In this document: piece after piece, positions 5,693-13,504 of the stretch
Numbering within the stretch: the first letter of the stretch is position 1
How the letters are laid out: each line of letters begins with the position of its first letter
Source of the DNA: RGIG3009 sp045578425
GTDB taxonomy: Bacteria; Bacillota; Clostridia; Oscillospirales; Acutalibacteraceae
Length of the DNA stretch: 16,464 bases
Assembly (NCBI GenBank): GCA_045578425.1
Contig: JAZNKF010000033.1
Location: 1 to 16,464, forward strand
Direction of reading: 5' to 3'
The notes under the pieces: model-generated
Told to the model about the DNA's origin: nothing
Database searches by the model: none
What the model saw: the letters and a program-made list of their open reading frames with translations, nothing else
Program-made: the position numbers and the translations under genes

Positions 5693-6007
5693 TTGCAACG
5701 TTTTATTTTGTACTCACAACTCAAACCCGAAAAAGTGGAGGAATACGAGCAACTGCATCGTAATGCTTGGCCGGAAATTGTCAAGATTATTGACGACTGC
5801 CATTTGCATCATTATACCATTTCTTTGCGCGGGAATGAAGTTTTTACTTACTACGAATATACCGGCGACGACTACGAAGCCGACATGAAGCGCATGGAAG
5901 AATTCCCCATCATGCACGAATGGTGGAGTCACACGCGCCCGTGCTTTTTGCACCACGATGAAGAACATTACTACGACGACTTAAACGAAGTATTTTTCAA
6001 TCCGTAA
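5693..6007 (+). CDS. rhaM: L-rhamnose mutarotase
   Basis: RhaM interconverts the alpha and beta anomers of L-rhamnose in the cytoplasm, feeding the isomerase RhaA. With a TTG start at 5693 the protein is 104 residues, the same as E. coli RhaM, and the catalytic His falls at position 22 as in the E. coli enzyme (EEYEQLHRNAWPEI). The WW pair (Trp77/Trp78) and the C-terminal LNEVFFNP also match the family. GGAG lies eight bases before the TTG; a GTG at 5684 overlaps that site and is unlikely. No rhaA, rhaB or rhaD is present in the window. The next gene starts 13 bp downstream, so the two form an operon. The true substrate could be another deoxysugar or hexose, because several relatives of this family are annotated only by similarity. 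Confidence 0.9.
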   Translation: MQRFILYSQLKPEKVEEYEQLHRNAWPEIVKIIDDCHLHHYTISLRGNEVFTYYEYTGDDYEADMKRMEEFPIMHEWWSHTRPCFLHHDEEHYYDDLNEVFFNP

Positions 6008-6020
6008 GGGGGAACTCACA

Positions 6021-7808
6021 ATGGCACAACAAGTAAAAATCGGGTATTTTGCCCACTGGTTTCAACCGCCGTACACGTTTACCGAGTTTTTAAACGAGCA
6101 AGGGGTAGAAATCACCAAAATCGACGTTTCGCAGCGTGGTTATTTGGAAGATTACGATGTCGCGATTGTCGAACAAAACGGTTTTAATGACTATGTCGAA
6201 AACGACGAACACTACATCCACGATTGGGTAAAACGCGGCGGTGTTTTGTTCTTTATGCACCAAGATTACGAGCGTTGGGCGCCGTATTTCTTGCCGCAAG
6301 AGGTAGGGTACACGCAACTGATCCATCGTCATATCAACACCATCAATCTTTGCACACCCGACCAAACGTTTGACGACGATAAATCGTCTTATAAAAACTA
6401 TATGATGCCGTGGATTGAAGAGTGCGGCCGCCGCTTGTTCAGCGAGCCGGAAGTTATCACTCCCGACGAAATGTTCAACTGGCGCATCGCCGCTAACTCT
6501 TTTGGTATTTTACGCCCTCATAACATCAAAAACGCTGCCGGCGAAGAAAAGGCAGGCCACCAAACCGTGCGTACTGCCGCGCAATCGTGTTACTTGCTGC
6601 CGAAAAACTGGGAAGTCATCGGTACCTACATGGACCCCGCCGTACGCGACGGCGCTTTGATTGCTCGCGCACAATACGGCAAAGGTATGTTCTTCTTAAA
6701 CCAAATCTTGTTCCCTGAAGTGAAAAACGATTTGGCAGAACGCTCGTTTGCTTTCTGGAAAAAATACGTCAAAAACTTGCTTGCCTACTTTGCACGTTTC
6801 AAAAACGGCGAAAGCGAAGTGTTGCCGCCCAAAGCCCCGCAAACCCTGCCTCTCAAAAAGAACTATAAAATGCCCATTCACATGCATTCGTTGGACTGGT
6901 ACGGTTGTGACTGCGCCCCGGGTACCGCTAATGCTTTGATGCGGTATATGGGCTGGGATATTTGCGCACTGGCTGTCAAAGATAACGCGCCGTACGACGG
7001 CAAATTGGATACCGCCAAATACTCCGACGACAAAGTATTGTTCTTGGACGGTCAAGAATATCATCCCTTTAACTGGAACGACAGATTTGAGCATTTAAGC
7101 CACAACACCTATCACATGTTGGCAATCGGTATTGACTCCGATGCCTACACCCCTCGCTTTACCAAAAGCCTGTTCTCGGATGCCGAGGTTGCCGCGTATC
7201 TCAAAGAATCGGTGGATTACGTTCACGAACACGGCGGCGCCATTTGCGCTACCCACCCGTATTTTGACTATTGGCTGGGTTACGATGTCGACGGTGTCGA
7301 CAAAGAACCGCTCATCCCGCTTGGCGGAACGGATATTGAAAAAGCCTGGCTTGCTGGCAAACGCTTTGCCGCCATGGTATCGGTTGACTTTTTCGGTATG
7401 CGTCGTGCCTTTGATAATCCGGCGGTCAACTTCTTGTATCTCGGTGGGGAAGTACCGTGCCGCGACAATGTGGTTCGTGCCGTGCGCGAAGGTCATACCA
7501 TTGCTGCTACCGGCTTTGACGAAGTGGACATCACGTTAAACGGTTATGTTCCGGGCGACGAAATTCCGATGGCAGAAGCGAAAAACGGTGTGCTGTCTAT
7601 CTCGGCAAAAGCCATGAAAGGCAAACCCGTTTGCAGCGTGCGCGTCTATTCCGGTGCGAACGTCATTTACCGAAAGAGTTTTGACGAAAACGAAATTTCT
7701 TTCGAACTCCCGCTCAAAGATTTCGAACTCAACCAATACATTCGTGTCGAAGTGCAAGGCATCACCAAACATTGGATCTGCACTTCCACACCGTTCTATC
7801 TCAAATAA
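6021..7808 (+). CDS. ThuA/GATase-like plus PHP-like metallohydrolase fusion
   Basis: A 595-residue cytoplasmic protein (no signal peptide). Residues 5-260 look like a ThuA or glutamine-amidotransferase-like Rossmann domain (YDVAIVEQNGF, then VKRGGVLFFMHQDY). Residues about 283-500 look like a PHP/CehA-type metal-dependent hydrolase: HMHS (His287, His289), DGQEYH (Glu346), HNTYHMLAIG (His361, His365), ATHPYF (His412) and SVDFFG (Asp456). The last 90 residues look beta-rich. The PHP family hydrolyses phosphoesters and related bonds, and the CehA branch acts on varied substrates. Coupling to rhaM points to a sugar or glycoside substrate, but none can be named. The start is an ATG 9 bases after GGGGG. 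It ends in a strong terminator. Confidence 0.72.
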   Translation: MAQQVKIGYFAHWFQPPYTFTEFLNEQGVEITKIDVSQRGYLEDYDVAIVEQNGFNDYVENDEHYIHDWVKRGGVLFFMHQDYERWAPYFLPQEVGYTQLIHRHINTINLCTPDQTFDDDKSSYKNYMMPWIEECGRRLFSEPEVITPDEMFNWRIAANSFGILRPHNIKNAAGEEKAGHQTVRTAAQSCYLLPKNWEVIGTYMDPAVRDGALIARAQYGKGMFFLNQILFPEVKNDLAERSFAFWKKYVKNLLAYFARFKNGESEVLPPKAPQTLPLKKNYKMPIHMHSLDWYGCDCAPGTANALMRYMGWDICALAVKDNAPYDGKLDTAKYSDDKVLFLDGQEYHPFNWNDRFEHLSHNTYHMLAIGIDSDAYTPRFTKSLFSDAEVAAYLKESVDYVHEHGGAICATHPYFDYWLGYDVDGVDKEPLIPLGGTDIEKAWLAGKRFAAMVSVDFFGMRRAFDNPAVNFLYLGGEVPCRDNVVRAVREGHTIAATGFDEVDITLNGYVPGDEIPMAEAKNGVLSISAKAMKGKPVCSVRVYSGANVIYRKSFDENEISFELPLKDFELNQYIRVEVQGITKHWICTSTPFYLK

Positions 7809-7817
7809 CAAAATTAG

Positions 7818-7847
7818 CGCCCGACCATTTGGTCGGGCGTTTTTTTA
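7818..7847. terminator. Terminator shared by the rhaM operon and the ABC gene
   Basis: A 9-bp GC-rich stem (7818-7826 with 7831-7839), loop ATTT, followed by seven T on the plus strand. The minus-strand ABC gene ends at 7845, so the run of T overlaps its stop codon; in that direction the tail is weaker. Confidence 0.9.
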
Positions 7848-9776
7848 TTCGTTGTTTTGTTTTTCCAAATACCGTTTAGCTTGTGTGTTAAATAACATGC
7901 TGTATTTTCCTTGCAATGCAAGCAACTCTTGATGATTGCCTTGCTCTACCAAGCACCCGTTTTCCAACACCAAAATACGGTCGGCAATGGTCGCACTGGA
8001 CAAACGATGCGAAACAAAAATGGTGGTTTTGTCGTTGCGTAAGCGGTCGAATTGATTAAAGATTTCCTGCTCTGCCATGGGGTCCAACGAGGCGGTCGGC
8101 TCGTCCAAAATAATAATATCGGAATCGGCATAAAAAGCGCGTGCAATCGCCAATTTTTGCCACTGCCCAACGGAAAGTTCCAAACCGTTTGTTTCAAAAA
8201 TACGCATCAGCGGTGTTTCGTACCCGTCGGGCAAATCTTTGATAAACTCGGCAGCCGTGCTTTGCTTGGTGGCAAACTCAATTTGTTCGGCACGGTTTTC
8301 TCTGTCAATGTCCCCAAAGCGAATGTTTTCTTCTACCGTCACAGCGTATTTTCCGAAATCTTGGAAAATGATACCAAAAGTTCTATACAAACTTTTTACG
8401 TCGTATTCTTTCAAGTTTTTGCCGTCCAAGAGTATTTCGCCTTCGGTGGGATCATATAACCGCGTCAACAGTTTGATAAGCGTTGTTTTGCCCGCACCGT
8501 TAAGTCCCACCAACGTCACGGTTTCACCGGGCTTAATGGTAAAGCTGATATCCTGCAAAACATACCGCTCGGTACCGGGGTACCGAAAACTTACGCCTTT
8601 AAATTCGATGGTATGTTTGGCGTTTTCGTGAGCAACTGCCAAAGCGGGAGTAACACTTGGCACAACGGATTGTTTTTCTTTCATAAAAACAATCAAATTG
8701 TCAATAAACAGTGTCCCCTCATAAATCACGCCCGACGAGGTAATCAGCAGGCTCACGCAAGAAGCAATAGCGGTCAGTGCACCGGTATACAACGTGTAGT
8801 CACCGATTTTAATGTGCCCGACAAACACTTGCTTTGCCAACACAAAATAAAATACCAAGGTGATAATACCGCTCAATACAGCAAACAGCAGATGCCACAA
8901 TCCCTCGTGAATAATCAACCGCCGTAAGCCGGTGTAATATTTTTTAAAAACCGCAAGGAATCGCTTGATGAACGTATCGGCAAGGTTGTATAACCGAATT
9001 TCTTTGATAAGGTCTTTGTTGACGAGCAAATCGGAAAAATAATTCATTTGCCGCCTTTCCTTGGAACGATGCCGCATATATTGAAAGTTTTTGCGCCGAT
9101 AAATAAAATTCACAATAGCGGAGGGGATAGATACCAGCAATACCAGCAGCGTAATCCACGTCAAACCGGGCGCGGTGAGCAAAATCATCAAAAAACTGAC
9201 AAGTTCAATGACAGCACTGATAGCGCCAAAAGTTTCGGTCAAAATCATAACGGGTCGGTTACCCGCTTCACGGTTGGCGTTTTCCATTTTTTCATACAAA
9301 ATCGGATTGTCAAAAGAGGCAATATCCAGTTCTTTTGATTTTTCCATGATTTGCTTTTTGACTTCCCGTACCACCTGTTCTCCCGCAATACGGTTGACAG
9401 AACGGCTGACGGTATTTACAATTTGCAGTAGCAATCCATATATGAACAAAGCCACCAGCAAAGAAACAATGCCGGATGACCAAAATTCACTTTCCGGCAA
9501 CCCGCCTTTTTGAATCACGTTTTGCAGCTCGTTCAAAACGTTCTTGGAAATGACAGAACCGACAACCGGCGTAATACCTTTGAATACCGCTACCAAAAAC
9601 AGCACAAACGGAATCCACCGACCGGTATTCCAAACCAGTTTGATAACATACCCAAACCGCGAAAAAAAGCCCGAAAGCAGCTCTTTTAAATAGCGGGGAA
9701 CATCCGAAACCGATTGCGGTGCTTGCGGCCTATCGTAAGCAAAGGGAAGCCGTGGTCCTCTGGGATATTCAGCCAT
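7845..9776 (-). CDS. ABC transporter, fused permease and ATPase (half-transporter)
   Basis: A 643-residue exporter-type half-transporter. Five or six membrane helices lie at about 55-360 and the ATPase at about 388-630. Visible motifs are Walker A GLNGAGKTT (424-431), Q-loop Gln472, signature LSVGQ (534-538, Val in place of the usual second Gly), Walker B IIILDEPTASLD (from 554) and the H-loop His590. The family exports peptides, lipids or drugs; the substrate is not readable here. The ATG at 9776 is chosen for GGAGG seven bases upstream; a longer reading to 9839 overlaps the promoter. Only one half is present, so it must act as a homodimer or pair with a subunit encoded elsewhere. It is divergent from the acyltransferase gene. 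Confidence 0.93.
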   Translation of the reverse strand: MAEYPRGPRLPFAYDRPQAPQSVSDVPRYLKELLSGFFSRFGYVIKLVWNTGRWIPFVLFLVAVFKGITPVVGSVISKNVLNELQNVIQKGGLPESEFWSSGIVSLLVALFIYGLLLQIVNTVSRSVNRIAGEQVVREVKKQIMEKSKELDIASFDNPILYEKMENANREAGNRPVMILTETFGAISAVIELVSFLMILLTAPGLTWITLLVLLVSIPSAIVNFIYRRKNFQYMRHRSKERRQMNYFSDLLVNKDLIKEIRLYNLADTFIKRFLAVFKKYYTGLRRLIIHEGLWHLLFAVLSGIITLVFYFVLAKQVFVGHIKIGDYTLYTGALTAIASCVSLLITSSGVIYEGTLFIDNLIVFMKEKQSVVPSVTPALAVAHENAKHTIEFKGVSFRYPGTERYVLQDISFTIKPGETVTLVGLNGAGKTTLIKLLTRLYDPTEGEILLDGKNLKEYDVKSLYRTFGIIFQDFGKYAVTVEENIRFGDIDRENRAEQIEFATKQSTAAEFIKDLPDGYETPLMRIFETNGLELSVGQWQKLAIARAFYADSDIIILDEPTASLDPMAEQEIFNQFDRLRNDKTTIFVSHRLSSATIADRILVLENGCLVEQGNHQELLALQGKYSMLFNTQAKRYLEKQNNE

Positions 9777-9811
9777 TGACAATCCTCCAAAACGTACAAC
9801 GTTGCTATTAT

Positions 9812-9839
9812 TGTATAACGCGTCGCCCTTTTTTGTCAA
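9812..9839 (-). promoter_or_regulatory. Promoter of the ABC transporter gene
   Basis: On the minus strand TTGACA (9834-9839) is followed after 16 bases by TATACA (9812-9817), or after 18 by TACAAT (9810-9815). About 35 bp before the start codon. Confidence 0.72.
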
Positions 9840-9879
9840 GTAAAGGCAAAACGCGTGAAACGGCTTTGTAAATTTTTTC

Positions 9880-9908
9880 TTGTGACTTGCTTTAAAATAT
9901 GGTACAAT
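9880..9908 (+). promoter_or_regulatory. Promoter of the acyltransferase/GltS operon
   Basis: TTGTGA (9880-9885), 17-base spacer, TACAAT (9903-9908), 26 bp before the start codon. Confidence 0.72.
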
Positions 9909-9934
9909 GTATAAAAAATGTAGGGAGGGATAGT

Positions 9935-11155
9935 ATGGCTGACCAAAAGAAAAAACCCAAGCAATGGATTTTCCCGCGGCATACCGTGGTCAGAAATATA
10001 CTGTATTATCCGCTCCTTTGGTACTGCAAACTTGTTTACGGTCTCACGGTCGAAAAATTCGGTGGGGATAACAATCGCCCGTATTTGATATTGTTCAACC
10101 ACCAAACCGCGTTCGACCAATTTTTTGTTTCGCTCAGTTTTAAAAAACACGTGTACTATGTTTCCAGCGAAGATTTGTTTTCCAACGGCTGGCTTTCCCG
10201 CTTGATAACGTGGTTGGTCGCGCCGATTCCGTTTCGCAAATCCACGTCGGATATTGCGGCGGTCAAAAATTGTTTGCGCATTGCCAAAGAGGGCGGCAAC
10301 ATCGGCATGGCACCCGAAGGCAATCGTACATACAGCGGCACAACGGAATATATCAAACCGTCGGTTGCCGCCCTTGCCAAAGCGCTCAAACTACCGATTG
10401 CCATTTACCGCATTGAGGGCGGTTACGGCGTACATCCGCGTTGGAGCGATACCATTCGCAAAGGAAAAATGCGTTCTTATGTTTCACGCGTAATAGAACC
10501 CGAAGACTATGCCGACATGAGCAAAGAAGAACTCTTTGCTTTGTTAAAAGAAGAATTGTATGTCGATGAACGCAAGGATACCACCTTGTTTTACGGTAAA
10601 CGCAATGCGGAATATCTCGAACGCGTCATGTATTATTGCCCGTTTTGCGGGTTGTCGGTTTTCGATAGTGAGCGGGATACCGTCACCTGCCGTCGTTGCC
10701 GCCGTGCAGTACGCTATTTGCCCGACAAAACCTTGCAAGGCATCGGCTTTGATTTCCCGCATAAATATCTAAAAGACTGGTACGATGCTCAATGCCGCTT
10801 TATCGTCGATATGGACGTTTCCGTTTACGGAGACTCACCGTTGTTCAGCGACACCGTTTGTTTTAGCGAAAATATTTATTGCGAGCGCAAACAAAAAATC
10901 GACGATAACGCCACGCTCACAGCCTATGCCGACCGTTTGGTGGTGGACACGACCGATGAGCGGTATACGTTTTCTTTTTCCGATTTGTCGGCGGCAACGG
11001 TGCTGGGACGGAACAAACTCAATTTGTATATTGACAACCGCATTTTTCAATGCAAAGGCAACAAGCGGTTTAACGCTGTCAAATACTTGAACAGTTATTA
11101 TCGCACAGTGGGAGCAAAGCAGGAGGACAACTATGGCAAATTTTTGGGATTATAG
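9935..11155 (+). CDS. PlsC-like acyltransferase with C-terminal zinc ribbon
   Basis: A 406-residue protein. Residues 20-215 are a PlsC-type acyltransferase, the family that adds the second acyl chain to lysophosphatidate: the HX4D motif is NHQTAFD (His56, Asp61) and the second motif is APEGNRTYSG (Glu128-Arg131). A zinc ribbon follows (CPFC, Cys235/Cys238; CRRC, Cys252/Cys255), then about 150 residues that are unassigned and probably beta-rich (VDMDVSVYGDSPLF, DERYTFSFSDLSAATVLG). Ordinary PlsC is about 200-250 residues, so the ribbon and tail are extra and may regulate or recruit. Start ATG has GGGAGGG five to ten bases upstream. Its end overlaps the GltS-like gene by 23 bp, so the two are coupled in translation. 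Substrate not proven. Confidence 0.82.
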   Translation: MADQKKKPKQWIFPRHTVVRNILYYPLLWYCKLVYGLTVEKFGGDNNRPYLILFNHQTAFDQFFVSLSFKKHVYYVSSEDLFSNGWLSRLITWLVAPIPFRKSTSDIAAVKNCLRIAKEGGNIGMAPEGNRTYSGTTEYIKPSVAALAKALKLPIAIYRIEGGYGVHPRWSDTIRKGKMRSYVSRVIEPEDYADMSKEELFALLKEELYVDERKDTTLFYGKRNAEYLERVMYYCPFCGLSVFDSERDTVTCRRCRRAVRYLPDKTLQGIGFDFPHKYLKDWYDAQCRFIVDMDVSVYGDSPLFSDTVCFSENIYCERKQKIDDNATLTAYADRLVVDTTDERYTFSFSDLSAATVLGRNKLNLYIDNRIFQCKGNKRFNAVKYLNSYYRTVGAKQEDNYGKFLGL

Positions 11156-12518
11156 TGTGTGGGGCGGTGTCAGCCTTGTGGCGGTACTGCTTGTGAGTTT
11201 GCTTTTGGCAAACGTTCTCAAACGCAAAATCGCGTTTTTGAAAAAATCCTTGATTCCCACGTCGGTTTTGGGCGGATTGTTATTATTGCTGGTTTCTCTT
11301 GTTTACAAATCGGTAAGCGGTGAAGATTTGTTTAACACTGCCTTCTTTGGCGGTAATGGCGTTACCATGCTCGAAACGATTACCTATCATTGTTTGGCAA
11401 TCGGCTTTATTGCCACGTCGTTCAAACCGTCCAAAGAACGCATCAACAAAAAGCGCACGGTTGAAGTGTTCAACACGGGCCTTACCACGGTGGCTACCTA
11501 CCTCATTCAAGGCATTGTCGGTTTGACTATCACGTTGTTTGCGACAACCTTTATTTTCAAAGACTTTTTCCCCGCAGCGGGTATTTTACTGCCGTTCGGC
11601 TATGGGCAGGGCACCGGTCAAGCCATGAACTACGGCAACATTTACGAAATGGATTACGGCTTTATCGGCGGCAAAAGTTTTGGTCTTACCATTGCGGCAC
11701 TCGGTTTTTTGTCTGCCAGTTTGGGCGGTGTTATCCACCTGCACATTTTAAAACGCAAAGGCAAATTCCAAGGCACAGGGGAGGAAACGGCGGAACAATT
11801 CAGCGGTGACGATATCCAAACTGCCGAAGAAATCCCCATGAACGGCAGCATGGATAAACTCACCGTGCAACTCAGTTTTGTTTTTGTGGCGTATTTTGCC
11901 GCTTATTTGGTTATGTTCGGCTTGGGCGAACTGCTTCCCGGTCTCAAATCCATTTTGTACGGTTTCAACTTCCTTTTTGGTGTGCTCATAGCGGTAGCGG
12001 TTAATTCCGTGTTGGCTGTTTTACGCCGTAAAGGGGTTATGAAACGGCAATATATCAATACCTTTTTGATGAATCGTATCAGCGGCTTCTTTTTTGATAT
12101 TATGATTGTTGCGGGTATTGCCGCCATTCAACTCGATGTTCTCAAAGGGTATTGGGGTATTATTTTGGTGCTGGGTGTTGTCGGTTTGCTGATTACCTAC
12201 GGTTATGTGTTGCTTGTGTGCCGCAAACTGTTCCCCGACTATTCCGAAGAACAGTTTTTGGCAATGTACGGCATGCTCACGGGTACCGCCAGTACCGGCA
12301 TTATTTTGTTGCGGGAAGTAGATAAAAATTTGTCCTCTTTCGCCGCAGAAAACTTGGTGTACCAAAATCTGCCCGCCATTGTGTTTGGCTTCCCCATGAT
12401 GATTGTAGCAACACTGGCACCCCAAATCCCACTGATTACCCTTGGTATCATCGTGGTGTATTTTATCATCTTAAATATCATTTTGTTCCGTTCCCAAATT
12501 TTCAAAAAGAAAAAATGA
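11133..12518 (+). CDS. Sodium/glutamate symporter family protein (GltS-like)
   Basis: A 461-residue polytopic protein of about 12 helices that resembles GltS, a carrier that brings glutamate in with sodium. The N-terminal layout (helix, then RKIAFLKKSLIPTSVLGGLLL) and the two Gly/Thr-rich re-entrant loops fit the family: GYGQGTGQAMNYG at about 155 (GltS has SGGHGTGAAW) and MLTGTASTGIILLREVD at about 378. A polar cytoplasmic loop of about 35 residues lies in the middle. The ATG at 11133 follows GGAGGA and overlaps the acyltransferase by 23 bp. The substrate may differ from glutamate, since the first loop is diverged. Why a lipid acyltransferase should be coupled to a carrier is not clear. Confidence 0.82.
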   Translation: MANFWDYSVWGGVSLVAVLLVSLLLANVLKRKIAFLKKSLIPTSVLGGLLLLLVSLVYKSVSGEDLFNTAFFGGNGVTMLETITYHCLAIGFIATSFKPSKERINKKRTVEVFNTGLTTVATYLIQGIVGLTITLFATTFIFKDFFPAAGILLPFGYGQGTGQAMNYGNIYEMDYGFIGGKSFGLTIAALGFLSASLGGVIHLHILKRKGKFQGTGEETAEQFSGDDIQTAEEIPMNGSMDKLTVQLSFVFVAYFAAYLVMFGLGELLPGLKSILYGFNFLFGVLIAVAVNSVLAVLRRKGVMKRQYINTFLMNRISGFFFDIMIVAGIAAIQLDVLKGYWGIILVLGVVGLLITYGYVLLVCRKLFPDYSEEQFLAMYGMLTGTASTGIILLREVDKNLSSFAAENLVYQNLPAIVFGFPMMIVATLAPQIPLITLGIIVVYFIILNIILFRSQIFKKKK

Positions 12519-12554
12519 ACAACGCCCCTATGGTAAGCACCATAGGGGCGTTGT
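12519..12554. terminator. Bidirectional terminator between GltS and AraC genes
   Basis: A perfect 16-bp stem (12519-12534 with 12539-12554), loop AAGC, fills the whole gap between the stop codons of the two convergent genes. Confidence 0.88.
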
Positions 12555-13361
12555 TTACGCCTTGTTACCTGCTTGGTATTGTAACCGATATTCCCGAGGC
12601 GAAACCCCTTCTCGGTTTCGAAAAAACGTACAAAAATGCGAAGCACTGCCAAACCCGCAATCTTGGGCAATGCGCGTGACCGAAGAAGTGCTTTGTAACA
12701 ACATTTTTCGAGCAACGGTCAAACGGGTTTCTTTTAAATACTGCATAATGGTCATGCCGGTTTGCGCATGAAACAAATGGCATAAATAAAACTTGTTCAA
12801 ATGGGCATCACCGGCAAGTTTATCAATGTTTACAGATTCCGCAAAATGAGTGCGCAGATACTGCAACACAAAATGGATACGTTCATCGCATTCTTCTGCT
12901 ACCGCCTCCTTCTCCGGAACCGCCAATAGCAACAAACGCAGTAACGTGCTGAACGTTTTGCCGTTTTGGGAGGCAAAGGTGTTAGCGGCAGAGCGAAACA
13001 AATGGTCAATGCTTTGAACCTGCTCTGCCGAAAAAGGCACAAAAAGCGGTGTTCTCGAAAACAGTTCCAGCAAATCTTCGGCTTCAATGGCTTTTAATGC
13101 TCGCACGGTTTTGTCTTTTTCCAAAATCCATTTGTTACGGCAATACTCACTTTCATTTATAGGATTGATAGCGTGAATATCCGCAGCATCAATCAATAAT
13201 ACCGTACCGCTCGTCAGGGGATAGGTGCAATCTTTAATCAACGCATTACCGCCTTCGGATAACACTTGAATAATTTCCAGCGAATTATTGTCTGTGTGAC
13301 GGTGATGCAAAAAGGGGTTCCTTCCCACCTCACGGTAAACCACTTCGCGTGTCAGCGGCAT
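12555..13361 (-). CDS. AraC-family transcription regulator
   Basis: A 268-residue regulator. Residues about 10-90 form a cupin-type sensor domain (HHRHTDNNSLEIIQVLSEGG...LLIDAADIHAINP) that in this family usually binds a sugar. Residues about 165-262 are the AraC double helix-turn-helix (IDKLAGDAHLNKFYLCHLF and VTRIAQDCGFGSASHFCTFF, then GVSPREYR). The ATG at 13361 is preferred because AAAGGAG lies nine bases before it; an ATG at 13370 sits directly against that site. It is divergent from the NagB-like gene, and both promoters contain the same 16-bp box, so it probably activates that gene and controls its own. The inducer is likely a sugar or amino-sugar phosphate, by context only. Confidence 0.92.
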   Translation of the reverse strand: MPLTREVVYREVGRNPFLHHRHTDNNSLEIIQVLSEGGNALIKDCTYPLTSGTVLLIDAADIHAINPINESEYCRNKWILEKDKTVRALKAIEAEDLLELFSRTPLFVPFSAEQVQSIDHLFRSAANTFASQNGKTFSTLLRLLLLAVPEKEAVAEECDERIHFVLQYLRTHFAESVNIDKLAGDAHLNKFYLCHLFHAQTGMTIMQYLKETRLTVARKMLLQSTSSVTRIAQDCGFGSASHFCTFFRNREGVSPREYRLQYQAGNKA

Positions 13362-13384
13362 GGCGCTCATCTCCTTTCTTAATT

Positions 13385-13412
13385 ATTATAAGCAAAAATA
13401 ATAAAAAAGCAA
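13385..13412 (-). promoter_or_regulatory. Promoter of the AraC gene with left copy of the 16-bp box
   Basis: On the minus strand TTGCTT (13407-13412), 16 bases, TATAAT (13385-13390). The spacer is occupied by the box 13392-13407, which is the exact reverse complement of 13447-13462. Confidence 0.65.
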
Positions 13413-13446
13413 TAGTTTGCAATAAAAAGGCAAGAAAAGGGTAGCG

Positions 13447-13470
13447 TTTTTATTATTTTTGCGGTATACT
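13447..13470 (+). promoter_or_regulatory. Promoter of the NagB-like gene with right copy of the 16-bp box
   Basis: TTTTTATTATTTTTGC (13447-13462) is followed after GG by TATACT (13465-13470). The -35 at 17 bases (TAGCGT) is poor, which fits an activator-dependent promoter. The left copy of the box is 55 bp away, mirrored. Confidence 0.65.
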
Positions 13471-13504
13471 AAACCCAACATAATAAGTAAAGGGAGAAAA
13501 GAAC

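Noticed and set aside
6696..7496. Long minus-strand open frames within the PHP-like gene
   Set aside because: They lie opposite a gene with clear motifs, have no ribosome binding sites and give compositions typical of shadow frames.
9836..10150. Minus-strand open frame across the ABC/acyltransferase intergenic region
   Set aside because: It runs through both divergent promoters and antisense to the acyltransferase, with no start signal.
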